A DNA stretch of 64,000 nucleotides from Hydnum rufescens UP504 (GCA_014904985.1 MU128951.1:264818-328817); one strand, 5' to 3'; positions 42,872 to 55,529 are shown, counted from the first letter of the stretch. Translations and numbers: made by a program. The notes: a model not told the origin generated them from the letters alone.

Positions 42872-44189
42872 ATCCCTACACCATAGAAACCCCATCTGAG
42901 GCCAATTTTACAAACAAACAAACAGATTGAACATCCATCCTGTCCTCAATTCCCAAACTGTTCATTCACTGGAGAAACAATCCAAATTCTACATGTCTGA
43001 AACCTATCATTCCACATCATTCCTTTGCCTTAAGGGTGAAGAATTGTGATTATGTAATGATGCGGACTGTGCCTGGCCTTCGTTCTGGACCCGCAGACCT
43101 GTCACATGATTCAAAAAGGGATTATGTCACTCTAAAGGAGTATCTTTTGATTTTCTCCATCAGTTTTGATCGGATCGACTCAGAAAGACCGCACCCAGAA
43201 AGATATGAATTGTACCTATCGAACGGTATTAAACAAGAAATGAATGGATCAAAACTGCAGTCCCTGTACCAATATCTTTCCATGATTCATACTCTGAAGG
43301 AGTATTTCTTGATTTTCAAAGCCAATTCTTATCAGATTTGTTCGTGAGTACCACTCCCTGAAGGCTATTCAAAATGCGCATCAAACAGTACCAAGGGCAA
43401 AATGAGCGGACACGAACTCCATTTTTCACAAGACAACCCCTTCCTCATGACTCCCCCCTTGCTCCACCAACACAAATGACAAATTGGTTCCGGCCCTCTT
43501 AATTATGATGCAAAGGGCACTCAGGGCAACCTATTCCACCTTTCCTTAAGGGAATCTATCCAGTTTCAAGGGAGGAATGCCTTGTAAAGTGTTTTTTGTC
43601 TCTTTTTCACTTGATTCTTGAATATCTCCACCAGTTTTGAAGCTTTTAGCTTCATTTCTTTTTCATGATGCTTCCCTTATCTCTGCTTTTCTTCCAGAAT
43701 TTTGAATTGTGGTCTGGAATGTATATAAAGGGGAGGGAGCATGTAAATAGTTGGTATTTCCCTCTATCACAGTCTGAGGCACTGAAGTATTGCCGCTGTC
43801 TGGAGGAGATTTCCCACTTGTCAAGACTATGTACAGCCGCATTAAGACTGAATAGTCAAGAGGACAACTTCAGGGTGTGGCCTTGACATCTTATTTTGTG
43901 ACACTGATCTATTCCCTTGAGCAACCACTGTTCATTGGGATTGTCTATTAACCAGAAAGACCTTCATTTCCCCAGACCTGAATATTTGAATTGTCCCCAT
44001 GGCTCCCTTCTTTCATCCCTGGCTCAACCTTGCAGACAGTAGTTGGATTGGTTCATTAACCATCCTGCTTACAAATTGGTGGTCCTTACAGGGGCCACAA
44101 GAATATCAATTCAGATTTTTATTGATGACGGACATGAATACTACAAGTAATCATGAAAATGTCTATGATGACATACATCCATATGCCTG
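42872..44189 (+). other. Probable LTR and leader of a Gypsy relic
   Basis: No gene. Repeated short words (AAAGGAGTATCTTTTGATTTTC and GAAGGAGTATTTCTTGATTTTC) occur near 43130 and 43300. A strong TATA box (TATATAAAGGGG, 43721) is followed by pyrimidine-rich sequence, as in an LTR promoter. The position just upstream of a gag relic suggests the 5' LTR, but no second LTR was found. Confidence 0.4.
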
Positions 44190-44995
44190 GGCCATGTTCC
44201 AGAGATGCCCCTCAATTCAAAGGGAAACAGATTTTACGATTCCTTGCAGAATATGAGTTCTGTGCCACTGTGGCTGGCCTCAGTTCTACTCAAACTATAT
44301 GACAAATCACCTGTTACTGCAATACGAAATCCGAACAATTTATCAAGTCCTTGGACGAGTATTACAAAGACGACTGGAAGGCATTCAAGTGTCACCTTCT
44401 TGAATTTTACCCCTCAGAAGAGGAAAGGCCTTACTACAGACCCGACCATTTGCTCAAGTTTGTATGGAAAAGTCAAACACTCTCATCTGTCGAGGAATTT
44501 GACAAGTACTTCTGTGAGTTCATGGTTATCACAAAAGCCCTTGAGGACAGGAAGGCCCTGTCTGAGACAGATAAACAGGATTATTTTTGGTGAGGTATCA
44601 AGCCTCCTTCATTCTGTGAAGAGATTGCAATTGTTTTGCAAAACTCAAAGCAATGGATGGATTTGGTGAGTCCTCCACTGATGAACGAGGTAATGCGCAC
44701 AGTCAAATTACACTTGAGACAAGACCTTTACCGAGTCCCTGATGACAATGATGATGAGGAACTGGATGTTCACAAAGACTTGATTTCATCAGATTCCTCA
44801 AATGAAGAGGAAGAATCCTCTACACTTGATTCAGACACAGAGGAAGAACCGAGATGTCCTAGAGTAAAAAGGGATCACATCAAACATGAGACAAAACAGA
44901 AGAAGGAAGAGTCTATGACGAAACCTTTGCAGGTTAAGCCACAAGACACACCCATCCAGGCTGGTCAGCCATATAGCCTAGCTCAAAAGGAGTAG
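44190..44995 (+). pseudogene. Ty3/Gypsy gag relic
   Basis: Frames that align with fungal Gypsy gag: APQFKGKQILRFLAEYEFCA at about 44210 (ends in a stop), then SLDEYYKDDWKAFKCHLLEF, YPSEEERPYY, SVEEFDKYFCEFMVITKALE and DKQDYFW with a TGA at 44591-44593. An acidic tail follows (DNDDEELDVHKDL...) and ends at 44995. At least one frameshift and two stops. Protease, RT and integrase are not found. Confidence 0.65.
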
Positions 44996-45239
44996 AATTT
45001 TGACATGTTGTCTGGGCCTGAGAGGCTTAAATTGGGGTTGATGTCAAGTGATGATCAAAAACTGAATTTTGACCTTGGATGGATGGTTTTGACATCAAAT
45101 TTGACATTAACCAATGTCAATGGCCTCAACCTCAAAGACTTAACAAGATGGAGTTCAATGCAAGGGCTATACACATTAAAGGATAAGAATTCAAGTACAT
45201 TAATCTTCACTATCTATGAGGGCTCTATATAGACATGAC

Positions 45240-46990
45240 CAAGGGCCTCTACTTCACAATCCCAAGTGATTGTCTGGGGTGTTGTAGATATATTTCATAG
45301 ATCCAGGTGAACAAGACAAATCCAACAGGCCCATGAATGCCCAAGTGGGCCAAGATATGAGGGATATTGAGTGGGAGGGGAGGAGGAGATGAGGAACAGT
45401 GAGACCAAAAATTGTCAGAACACCTTGAGAGTGGGGGTGTTGAAAAGCTGTGATTTGGGTGCATAGAATGCACCCACACATAGCTTGAACAACAACCCCC
45501 TTCCCCTTGGGGGACCTCATGAGGGCAGGGGGAGAGGATGGAGATAGTGAGATGAGGAATGATCGGACTGCTTTGTAAATAGGCTTGAAAGATGCGGATG
45601 AACAAGACAATTCCAACAAGCCTACAAACACCCAATTTGGCTAAGATTTGAGGATTCCAGGTGATGTTGAGTGGGAGGGCAGGAGGAGATGAGGAACAGC
45701 ATGGCCAAAAATTGTCGGATCACCTTGAGAGTGGAGGTGTTGAGAAGCTGCGATTTGGGCGCATAGAATGCACCCACACACAGCTTGAACAACAACCCCC
45801 TTCCCCTTGGGGGACCACATGAGGGCAGGGGGAGAGGATGGAGATAGTGAGATGAGGAGTGATCGGATTGCTTTGTAAATGGGCTTGAAAGATGCGCACG
45901 AATGAGGCGATTCTAACAAGCCTACGAACACCCAATTTGGTTAATATTTGAGGATTCCAGGTGATGTTGAGTGATGTCAGGGCCACGCTGTGATGAGAGC
46001 ACCAAACAAATATAAACACAGATGAGTCCGGATGAGTCCGGTGTAAGTCCGGCTAAGTCCGAGAGAATCCGGGCAAGAATGAAATAATGAGGATAGGAGG
46101 GGACAGAGAGGTAATCCAGCAGCCTGGAAGGGACTAGGCAGGAATGAGCACAGCAGTCCTTAAGCTCACGGAGTCAACTGGAAAGTACTTGGACTGTAGT
46201 CCGGAGTAGAAGCGGAAATCCTGAGAGACCAAAGCTGAGTCTCTGGATGTCGCCCCGGACTACTTATACATAGTTCCTATACTATGGGGGATTGATTGCT
46301 TAATGAGAGGCGGTTACAGGGGGGCAGGCACAAGAGGGGGAGCAGGCAGGGGACAGGAAAGTGGAGGGAACAGGGACAGGGCCAGGGGTAAATGTGTGGG
46401 AACTGGAAGTAAAGGAAATGAGGAAATGAAGGGAAATGAAATGGAGGTGGGGACAAATTGGAAACAGGCCAGAAACAAACCGGAAACAAAACCGGAATTA
46501 ACCGGGAAACAGATGAACTCTGACAAGTGAGAGGGCAGGAGGAGATGAGGAACAGCATGGCCAAAAATTGTCAGACTACCTTGAGAGTGGGGGTGTTGAA
46601 AAGCTGCAATTTGGGCACATAGAATGCACCCACACACAGCTTGAACAACAACCCCCTTCCTCCTGGGGGACCACATGAGGGCAGGAAGAGAGGATGGAGA
46701 GAGTGAGATGAGGAATGATCAGATTGCTTTGTAAATAGGCTTGAATAATGTGGACAAACAGGACAAATCCAGAAAGCCTGAGAGCTCCTGAAATGGCCAA
46801 TATTTGGTCATCCCAGCTGCTGTTGAGTGGAAGGTGAAGTGAATGTGGTCATGGATTCTCTTGAGGTAGGCTTGTTGGACAGCTGAGATTTGGGCACACA
46901 GAATGTGCCCACACTCAGCCTGTCTGACAAAGCCATGGCCCTGGTGGGACCTGGGACTGTCCCATTTGAAGTACAGTGAGTGTTGAAACA
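45240..46990 (-). repeat. ~300-bp tandem repeat, minus-strand array
   Basis: Units are marked by CACCCACACA(C/T)AGCTTGAACAACA at about 45471, 45771 and 46627. The first two are 300 bp apart; the third is 300 bp further on once the 556 bp of the inserted solo LTR and its target duplication are subtracted. It is the same family as at 37.5 kb. A related, more diverged unit fills about 46800-46990. Confidence 0.75.
45975..46525. mobile_element. Solo LTR, young
   Basis: 551 bp, TGTCAGGGCCACGC to GATGAACTCTGACA, flanked by AGTGA (45970-45974 and 46526-46530). It contains a run of AGTCCGG-type repeats near 46020-46075. CpG is plentiful inside and scarce outside, so the insertion is recent relative to the array it interrupts. 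Confidence 0.85.
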
Positions 46991-47339
46991 GCAGACTCAA
47001 CACTGGCAGTTGCCGCAGTCAGCAAAGTGCCCATGTACACAGTTGTGCAGCAATCTTGCTAGCATTAATGTTGGTGATTCCATTGTCACATTGTGTTTCT
47101 CCTCTTTATGTCCATCTACCTATTTTGGTGTGCAGCATTACTGTGTATGCATATATGTATGTATACTGTACTCTTGTAACCAACTATTCCCAATTTTGGA
47201 GCATGACACAGAAATTTGTATCTGGGGCCCCCCCAGGACCATTCACAACTCAATGTGATGTGTGACATGAGGCAAATTCATTCATTCTGGGACATCTCAG
47301 CAATTAGGGGCATAGCCTCTCAACTGGTACTGGTCAAGC
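46991..47339. other. Unassigned sequence before the composite element
   Basis: No gene or recognised repeat. The open frames here are short and unlike any family. Confidence 0.35.
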
Positions 47340-47503
47340 CAGCCCAGGCAGATAGATTAGACACCCTTTGGGTCGGCTTTTACTGCACAGGAGAGGACCC
47401 AAAGGGTCCCTTAACCTATCACAGACCCATGGGTGGGACAATATTGACCCATGAGGGGACAGCACTAAACCATGGTTTTGGCATGGTCAGGGCAGGGTAT
47501 TGA

Positions 47504-48095
47504 CAATAAAACTCATGGGCTGGGCCACTCCACCCATGGGTGGGACCTGCTGACCCATGAGTTAGAGCATTAGACCCATGGGTTTGACCCCTAGAGCCAT
47601 GAGTTTGACCTCCAGACCCATGAGTTTGACCCCAGACCCATGGGTTTGAGCCCTGGACTCATGAGTTAGACCCTCAGACTCATGAGCCAGACCCTCATAC
47701 CCATGAGTTAGATCCTCAGACCCATGAGGTGGACCATCAAACTCATGAGTTTGGCCCCAGACCCATGGGTCTCACCCCTAGACCCATGGGCCTGACCCCA
47801 AACCCATGGGTTTGACCTCTAGACCCATGGGTCTGACCCCTAAACCCATGGGTCTGACCCTAGACCCATGGGTTTGACCTCTAAACCCATGGGTCTGACC
47901 TCTAAACCCATGGGTTTGACCCCCAAACCCATGGGTTTGACCCCTAGACCCATGGGTCTGACCTCTAAACCCATGGGTTGACCCCAAACCCATGGGTTTG
48001 ACCCCTAGACCCATGGGTCTGACCTCTAAACCCATGGGTCTGACCTCTAGACCCATGGGTCTGACCACCAGACCCATGAGTTGGGCCATGAACAA
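47504..48095. repeat. CCCATGGG minisatellite, array 1
   Basis: More than 20 tandem units of about 21-23 bp built on CCCATGGGTTTGACCCCTAGA, with variants CCCATGAG. The core CCCATGGG is itself palindromic. Open frames across it (for example PMGLEVR repeats on the minus strand) are by-products of the repeat. Confidence 0.85.
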
Positions 48096-48119
48096 CCCTG
48101 AATATTACTACTATATTGG

Positions 48120-48362
48120 GAAGACCATATATGGCAGGATGACATAAGATTATTATGTAATTGATTACATAATATTTCCATATATGGTAATATTATTTAC
48201 TAGGATACTTCCATATATGGTCATATTATGTAATTAGTTATGTAATTGTATTACATAATGCTTACGTAATGGTTCCATATATGGTAATAGTTTAGATGAT
48301 AACATTACCATATATGGAAATATTATGTAATTATATTACATAATATTGCCATATATGGTATA
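48120..48362. repeat. CArG-like palindrome cluster 1
   Basis: Six copies of CCATATATGG in about 240 bp, interleaved with TTACATAATA and TATTATGTAA inverted pairs, including the palindrome TATTATGTAATTATATTACA... near 48326. CCATATATGG fits the CArG box CC(A/T)6GG recognised by MADS-box factors. No gene depends on it here. Confidence 0.75.
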
Positions 48363-49361
48363 CAGCAGTGGTTTGAGACAAAAATGTTCATAGCACATGA
48401 AGGAGTGGTTGGATTTTGTTGAAATAACATTCATTGGAAAGGGGGGATCAAAATGGATTGAATGGTGGCACAAACATCATGATCTAGAAAGAATTGATGG
48501 CAGGGGGTGGGCAGGGACATTGAACGCAGGAAATCTGAGGCAGCTCCACACTGGAGCCACCAAAATAATCATCCTCAGAGATGAGGATAGAGCACCATGG
48601 GATGCACCCATTGGTCCAAGAAAGAAGGAAATTGATGGAGAAATGGGGGAGATATGGATGCCAGCTCATCAGGGAGAAAAATGCCCATAAAACATGAACC
48701 ACTGGTCCAATTTTATTACAACCAGGACCATTGGAAAGAGGGAATCAAGGGCTTTCATTTAACTGGATATTGAAAAAAAAAAGTCAAGGGTTCCCCCTGC
48801 AATGTGAGAGAGAAGCCCACAGCCACACAGCAACAAGAGCTGGATTGATCGCTTGCCGGGTCACCAAGCAATCACATTCTATCCTGCCCCTGCATGCTGG
48901 AGGTGGCTGGGGTGGATCCTCAGGTATGACAGAGGTGCCGCGTGGGCAGCTCTGTCTCCTCGGAGGTGGTGTTGAGCATGGCGTTGAGTACATTGCAACT
49001 CAACACCGGCAATTTCCAGGTTTTTTGCTCAATAAGGCAACTCCCAGTCAGTCACCTGATGCTGTAGCTGGGGACTTGAAAATTTGCACAGAGTATGATG
49101 CCATTATGCACTAATCATGTGCCAAAAATTAGCCCAATCCATGCACTCAAAGAGGGGGAACTGGGTAAGGGGGACTGGAACCACCGGAAGTTGCTGGAAA
49201 ATAAGCGCTGGGCGGACGAGTCTGAAATTGGCACATATTAGGAGACTATTGGGACGCAAATCATATCAAAATTTCAGCCCAATCCATGCATTACTTGTGG
49301 AGATATGGGCCAAACAGGGTTGGACACTAAAAATTGATTTCCTCCCCCTATAAAATAGCTA
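48363..49361. repeat. First copy of the ~1-kb unique part of the tandem duplication
   Basis: Non-coding by my reading; nearly identical to 50352-51350. The larger duplicated unit, including minisatellite and CArG cluster, runs about 47506-49361 and again 49362-51350. Confidence 0.8.
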
Positions 49362-50080
49362 AAGCTCATGGGCTGGGCCACTCCACCCATGGGTGGGACC
49401 TGCTGACCCATGAGTTAGAGCATTAGACCCATGGGTTTGACCCCTAGAGCCATGAGTTTGACCTCCAGACCCATGAGTTTGACCCCAGACCCATGGGTTT
49501 GAGCCCCCTCATGAGTTAGACCCTCAGACTCATGAGCCAGACCCTCATACCCATGAGTTAGATCCTCAGACCCATGAGGTGGACCATCAAACTCATGAGT
49601 TTGGCCCCCAGACCCATGGGTCTCACCCCTAGACCCATGGGCCTGACCCCAAACCCATGGGTTTGACCTCTAGACCCCATGGGTCTGACCCTAAACCCCA
49701 TGGGTCTGACCCCTAGACCCATTGGTTTGACCCCTAGACCCATGGGTTTGACCTCTAAACCATGGTCTGGCCTCTAAACCCATGGGTTGACCAAACCCAT
49801 GGTTTGACCCTAGACCCATGGGTTTGACCTCTAAACCATGGGTCTGACCTCTAAACCCATGGGTTGACCCCCAAACCCATGGGTTTGACCCCTAGACCCA
49901 TGGGTTGACCTCTAAACCCATGGGTCTGAGCCTCAAACCCATGGGTTGACCCCCAAACCCATGGGTTTGACTCTAGACCCATGGGTTTGACCCCTAAACC
50001 CATGGGTTCTGACCCCTAGACCCATGGGTCTGACCTCTAGACCCATGGGTCTGACCACCAGACCCATGAGTTGGGCCATG
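49362..50080. repeat. CCCATGGG minisatellite, array 2
   Basis: Second copy of the minisatellite, longer than array 1 and with several one-base length changes, showing independent slippage since duplication. Confidence 0.85.
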
Positions 50081-50104
50081 AACAACCCTGAATATTACTA
50101 CTAT

Positions 50105-50351
50105 ATTGGGAAGACCATATATGGCAGGATGACATAAGATTATTATGTAATTGATTACATAATATTTCCATATATGGTAATATTATTTACTAGGATACTT
50201 CCATATATGGTCATATTATGTAATTATTATGTAATTGTATTACATAATGCTTATGTAATGGTTCCATATATGGTAATAGTTTAGATGATAACATTACCAT
50301 ATATGGAAATATTATGTAATTATATTACATAATATTGCCATATATGGTATA
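50105..50351. repeat. CArG-like palindrome cluster 2
   Basis: Same six CCATATATGG sites and spacing as cluster 1, with a few base changes. Confidence 0.75.
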
Positions 50352-50359
50352 CAGCAGTG

Positions 50360-53300
50360 GTTTGAGACGAAAATGTTCATAGCACATGAAGGAGTGGTTG
50401 GATTTTGTTGAAATAACATTCATTGGAAAGGGGGGATCAAAATGGATTGAATGGTGGCACAAACATCATGATCTAGAAAGAATTGATGGCAGGGGGTGGG
50501 CAGGGACATTGAAAGCAGGAAATCTGAGGCAGCTCCACACTGGAGCCACCAAAATAATCATCCTCAGAGATGAGGATAGAGCACCATGGGATGCACCCAT
50601 TGGTCCAAGAAAGAAGGAAATTGATGGAGAAATGGGGGAGATATGGATGCCAGCTCATCAGGGAGAAAAATGCCCATAAAACATGAACCACTGGTCCAAT
50701 TTTATTACAACCAGGACCATTGGAAAGAGGGAATCAAGGGCTTTCATTTAACTGGATATTGAAAAAAAAAAGTCAAGGGTTCCCCCTGCAATGTGAGATA
50801 GAAGCCCACAGCCACACAGCAACAAGAGCTGGATTGATCGCTTGCCGGGTCACCAAGCAATCACGTTCTATCCTGCCCCTGCATGCTGGAGGTGGCTGGG
50901 GTGGATCCTCAGGTATGACAGAGGTGCCGCGTGGGCAGCTCTGTCTCCTCGGAGGTGGTGTTGAGCACGGCGTTGAGTACGTTGCAACTCAACACCGGCA
51001 ATTTCCAGGTTTTTTGCTCAATAAGGCAACTCCCAGTCAGTCACCTGATGCTGTAGCTGGGGACTTGAAAATTTGCACAGAGTATGATGCCATTATGCAC
51101 TAATCATGTGCCAAAAATTAGCCCAATCCATGCACTCAAAGAGGGGGAACTGGGCAAGGGGGACTGGAACCACCGGAAGTTGCCGGAAAATAAGCGCTGG
51201 GCTGGACGAGTCTGAAATTTGGCACATATTAGGAGACTATTGGGACGCAAATCATATCAAAATTTCAGCCCAATCCATGCATTACTTGTGGAGATATGGG
51301 CCAAACAGGGTTGGACACTAAAAATTGATTTCCTCCCCCTATAAAATAGCTAAGGACTTGAAAATTTACACAGAGTATGATGTCATTATGAAGTAATTAT
51401 GTGCCAAAAATCAGCTTAATCCATGCACTCAAAGAGGGGGAACTGGGCAAGGGGGACTGGAACCACCGGAAGTTGCCGGAAAATAAGCGCTGGGCGGACG
51501 AGTCTGAAATTTGGCACATAGTAGGAGACTATTAGGACGCAAATCATATCAAAATTTCAGCCCAATCCATGCATTACTTATGGAGATATGAGCCAAACAA
51601 GTATGGACATTGAAAATTGATTTACTCCCCCTACAGTCAAGATATAAACTTGAAATTCTACACAGAGTATAGTCATATAATGAACTAAATATATACCAAG
51701 AATCAGCTCAATCAGTTGAGTTTGAGACATTCAACTCCCTTGGCAGGCAGAAAAGAGAAAAAACTCCACCATAAATGTGAATCACCCCACATTAGGCCCA
51801 AAATAGGTGGAATTGACCTGGAATATTATGATACACACTATATCCAAAAATGGAATGAATTGGATGTGTGGAAGTGGCTGAAGTTGAGGGGGAGGGGGAG
51901 GAAAATCAAAAGTGAATTACACAAGATGTAGAGCAGGGATGGATCTGATATTAAGCCACTAGTGCAATATGTATATGGGAAGCTCATATGCCAAATATCA
52001 GCCTAACCAGACTCCATTTAAGCATTGCTCCACATCATCCCCCCCTAACTCACAATTTCCTCCCCAGGGCCTTCCATCCATGCCATTACCCTGAAAATTT
52101 ACAGTTGGCTCATCCAAACACATTTATAACATCCCTCAAAATTTCAGATTTCTTACTGCAATGTCAGACCTTGCAGAATATTTTCAAGTGCCACTGTAAT
52201 ACACCCTCCAGTGAGGGCACTTGCAGAGCTCCAATGACTCTGATTTTTTGTAAGCCACACCTGGTCACCATTTGAGGCTCAGGTGCAAAATTTCAGCCAT
52301 TCTAAGCACTTCTGGCATTGGTCACATGACCCAGATCTTCCCTCCCCCTGCTTCACTTAGTGATCCAATTTGCATGGACTCTGTGGCCATTTGTAGTAGT
52401 AGTGGGTGACACCCCATGATTCCAATTTGAAGACATTCCATGCAATATTCATTGAGTTATTCAAGAAACATTCCAGATCAATTCAATTTGAGGTCAGAAG
52501 TACGGTATTTAGCTAAATACCGTACTTCTGACCTCAAATTGAATTGATCTGGAATGTTTCTTGAATAACTCAATGAATATTGCATGGAATGTCTTCAAAT
52601 TGGAATCATGGGGTGTCACCCACTACTACTACAAATGGCCACAGAGTCCATGCAAATTGGATCACTAAGTGAAGCAGGGGGAGGGAAGATCTGGGTCATG
52701 TGACCAATGCCAGAAGTGCTTAGAATGGCCTGAAATTTTGCACCTGAGCCTCAAATGGTGACCAGGTGTGGCTTACAAAAAATCAGAGTCATTGGAGCTC
52801 TGCAAGTGCCCTCACTGGAGGGTGTATTACAGTGGCACTTGAAAATATTCTGCAAGGTCTGACATTGCAGTAAGAAATCTGAAATTTTGAGGGATGTTAT
52901 AAATGTGTTTGGATGAGCCAACTGTAAATTTTCAGGGTAATGGCATGGATGGAAGGCCCTGGGGAGGAAATTGTGAGTTAGGGGGGGATGATGTGGAGCA
53001 ATGCTTAAATGGAGTCTGGTTAGGCTGATATTTGGCATATGAGCTTCCCATATACATATTGCACTAGTGGCTTAATATCAGATCCATCCCTGCTCTACAT
53101 CTTGTGTAATTCACTTTTGATTTTCCTCCCCCTCCCCCTCAACTTCAGCCACTTCCACACATCCAATTCATTCCATTTTTGGATATAGTGTGTATCATAA
53201 TATTCCAGGTCAATTCCACCTATTTTGGGCCTAATGTGGGGTGATTCACATTTATGGTGGAGTTTTTTCTCTTTTCTGCCTGCCAAGGGAGTTGAATGTC

Positions 53301-54668
53301 TCAAACTCAACTGATTGAGCTGATTCTTGGTATATATTTAGTTCATTATATGACTATACTCTGTGTAGAATTTCAAGTTTATATCTTGACTGTAGGGGGA
53401 GTAAATCAATTTTCAATGTCCATACTTGTTTGGCTCATATCTCCATAAGTAATGCATGGATTGGGCTGAAATTTTGATATGATTTGCGTCCTAATAGTCT
53501 CCTACTATGTGCCAAATTTCAGACTCGTCCGCCCAGCGCTTATTTTCCGGCAACTTCCAGTGGTTCCAGTCCCCCTTGCCCAGTTCCCCCTCTTTGAGTG
53601 CATGGATTAAGCTGATTTTTGGCACATAATTACTTCATAATGACATCATACTCTGTGTAAATTTTCAAGTCCTTAGCTATTTTATAGGGGGAGGAAATCA
53701 ATTTTTAGTGTCCAACCCTGTTTGGCCCATATCTCCACAAGTAATGCATGGATTGGGCTGAAATTTTGATATGATTTGCGTCCCAATAGTCTCCTAATAT
53801 GTGCCAAATTTCAGACTCGTCCACCCAGCGCTTATTTTCCGGCAACTTCCGGTGGTTCCAGTCCCCCTTGCCCAGTTCCCCCTCTTTGAGTGCATGGATT
53901 GGGCTAATTTTTGGCACATGATTAGTGCATAATGGCATCATACTCTGTGCAAATTTTCAAGTCCCCAGCTACAGCATCAGGTGACTGACTGGGAGTTGCC
54001 TTATTGAGCAAAAAACCTGGAAATTGCCGGTGTTGAGTTGCAACGTACTCAACGCCGTGCTCAACACCACCTCCGAGGAGACAGAGCTGCCCACGCGGCA
54101 CCTCTGTCATACCTGAGGATCCACCCCAGCCACCTCCAGCATGCAGGGGCAGGATAGAACGCGATTGCTTGGTGACCCGGCAAGCGATCAATCCAGCTCT
54201 TGTTGCTGTGTGGCTGTGGGCTTCTATCTCACATTGCAGGGGAACCCTTGACTTTTTTTTTCAATATCCAGTTAAATGAAAGCCCTTGATTCCCTCTTTC
54301 CAATGGTCCTGGTTGTAATAAAATTGGACCAGTGGTTCATGTTTTATGGGCATTTTTCTCCCTGATGAGCTGGCATCCATATCTCCCCCATTTCTCCATC
54401 AATTTCCTTCTTTCTTGGACCAATGGGTGCATCCCATGGTGCTCTATCCTCATCTCTGAGGATGATTATTTTGGTGGCTCCAGTGTGGAGCTGCCTCAGA
54501 TTTCCTGCTTTCAATGTCCCTGCCCACCCCCTGCCATCAATTCTTTCTAGATCATGATGTTTGTTACCACCATTCAATCCATTTTGATCCCCCCTTTCCA
54601 ATAGATATGTTATTTCAACAAAATCCTAACCACTCTCTTCATGTGCTATGAACATTTTTGTCTCAAAC
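50360..54668. repeat. 4.3-kb near-perfect palindrome (copy C)
   Basis: Left arm 50360-52512 and right arm 52513-54668 are reverse complements with no spacer. The centre is TACGGTATTTAGCTAAATAC, with its axis between 52512 and 52513. Frames are mirrored (for example 51988-52275 on + and 52751-53038 on - give the same 95-residue reading), but none looks like a real gene. Differences between arms are few. The inner ~550 bp of each arm match copies A and B; the outer parts match the tandem duplication. Confidence 0.88.
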
Positions 54669-54899
54669 CATATGGGTCTAGATAACCCTACCAATTGCGT
54701 GCCTAAATTACATCTCCATGGATCTATGAAAGATATTGGATGGCAGGGGGGTGGCAGGGACCAATTGAAAGGCAGGGAAATTCTTGAGAAACAGCTCCAT
54801 ACACTGTCCGAGCCACCAAAAATAATTCATCCTCTTAGACAGGGTAATTTGAAGGATTATAGAAGTCACACATGGGGGATGCATCCCATCTGCTTTGTC
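54669..54899. repeat. Divergent partial copy at the right edge of the palindrome
   Basis: The palindrome stops at ACCATATGGGTCTAGATAAC, where CArG cluster and minisatellite would be expected. Instead there is a diverged direct copy of about 48490-48610 (shared GGCAGGG, CAGCTCCA, GAGCCACCAAAA). Confidence 0.55.
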
Positions 54900-55061
54900 A
54901 ATACCCTGCCCTGACCATGCCAAAACCATGGTTTAGTGCTGTCCCCTCATGGGTCAATATTGTCCACCCATGGGTCTGTGATAGGTTAAGGGACCCTTTG
55001 GGTCCTCTCCTGTGCAGTAAAAGCCGACCCAAAGGGTGTCTAATCTATCTGCCTGGGCTGA

Positions 55062-55529
55062 GTTGCTGACTAGGCTTCGAGAATGGGGTTTCGTATGGTG
55101 TGGAGGGGCTCCTGTTGTGTTGCAGCTGCCAAGTTCCGCAGATGAGACAAGTCCTAAGCCGTCAAAGGGGTGTCATAGTCAAAAGTTGTTTGGAAAAGCA
55201 AAAAGAAAAGATGTACAATTTTCAAGCATGTTGACACGTAGCTAGGCAAAAACAATTCTGGGCTGCTGATATCACTGAGCCCAGGTAGGAGCCGAGTATT
55301 CATGGACTGCAAGACTGCCATGGGAGCTATCTCCCTTCAGCATGAATGAAAACGAACGAATGAGAGCGGTGGGACTTGCGTGGATGGCGTTGTGGAAGTC
55401 ACTGAATATTCAACATCATTCCGATATTCAACATGAAGCTTACAGTATCTACTTGCTTGTACGTATGTACAAAAAGAAAAGTAAAGAAAAGAAAAGAAAA
55501 GAATAGGGCATACAGAAAAAACCGAGAAT
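55062..55529. other. Left end and companion 3' flank of the KDZ element
   Basis: Contains one inverted copy of the terminal repeat (55062-55090) and then sequence without coding signal, probably the 3' UTR of the companion gene. Confidence 0.5.

Larger units (their letters stand above)
47340..55061. mobile_element. Composite element with ~160-bp terminal inverted repeats
   Basis: The left end (47340-47503) and right end (about 54900-55061) are inverted copies, starting CAGCCCAGGCAGATAGATTA and including GACCCAAAGGGTCCC. No target duplication is visible; the right end abuts the KDZ element directly. Inside lie minisatellites, CArG-like clusters, a ~1.9-kb tandem duplication and a 4.3-kb palindrome, described separately. 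No transposase or other long conserved frame is present. Confidence 0.7.

Noticed and set aside
47778..48095. Minus-strand open frame with PMGLEVR repeats
   Set aside because: It is a direct translation of the 21-bp CCCATGGG minisatellite; array 2 loses the frame through one-base gaps.
51988..52275. Mirrored 95-residue frames at 51988-52275 (+) and 52751-53038 (-)
   Set aside because: They are identical because they lie in palindrome arms; copies A and B do not keep the frame and no family resemblance is visible.
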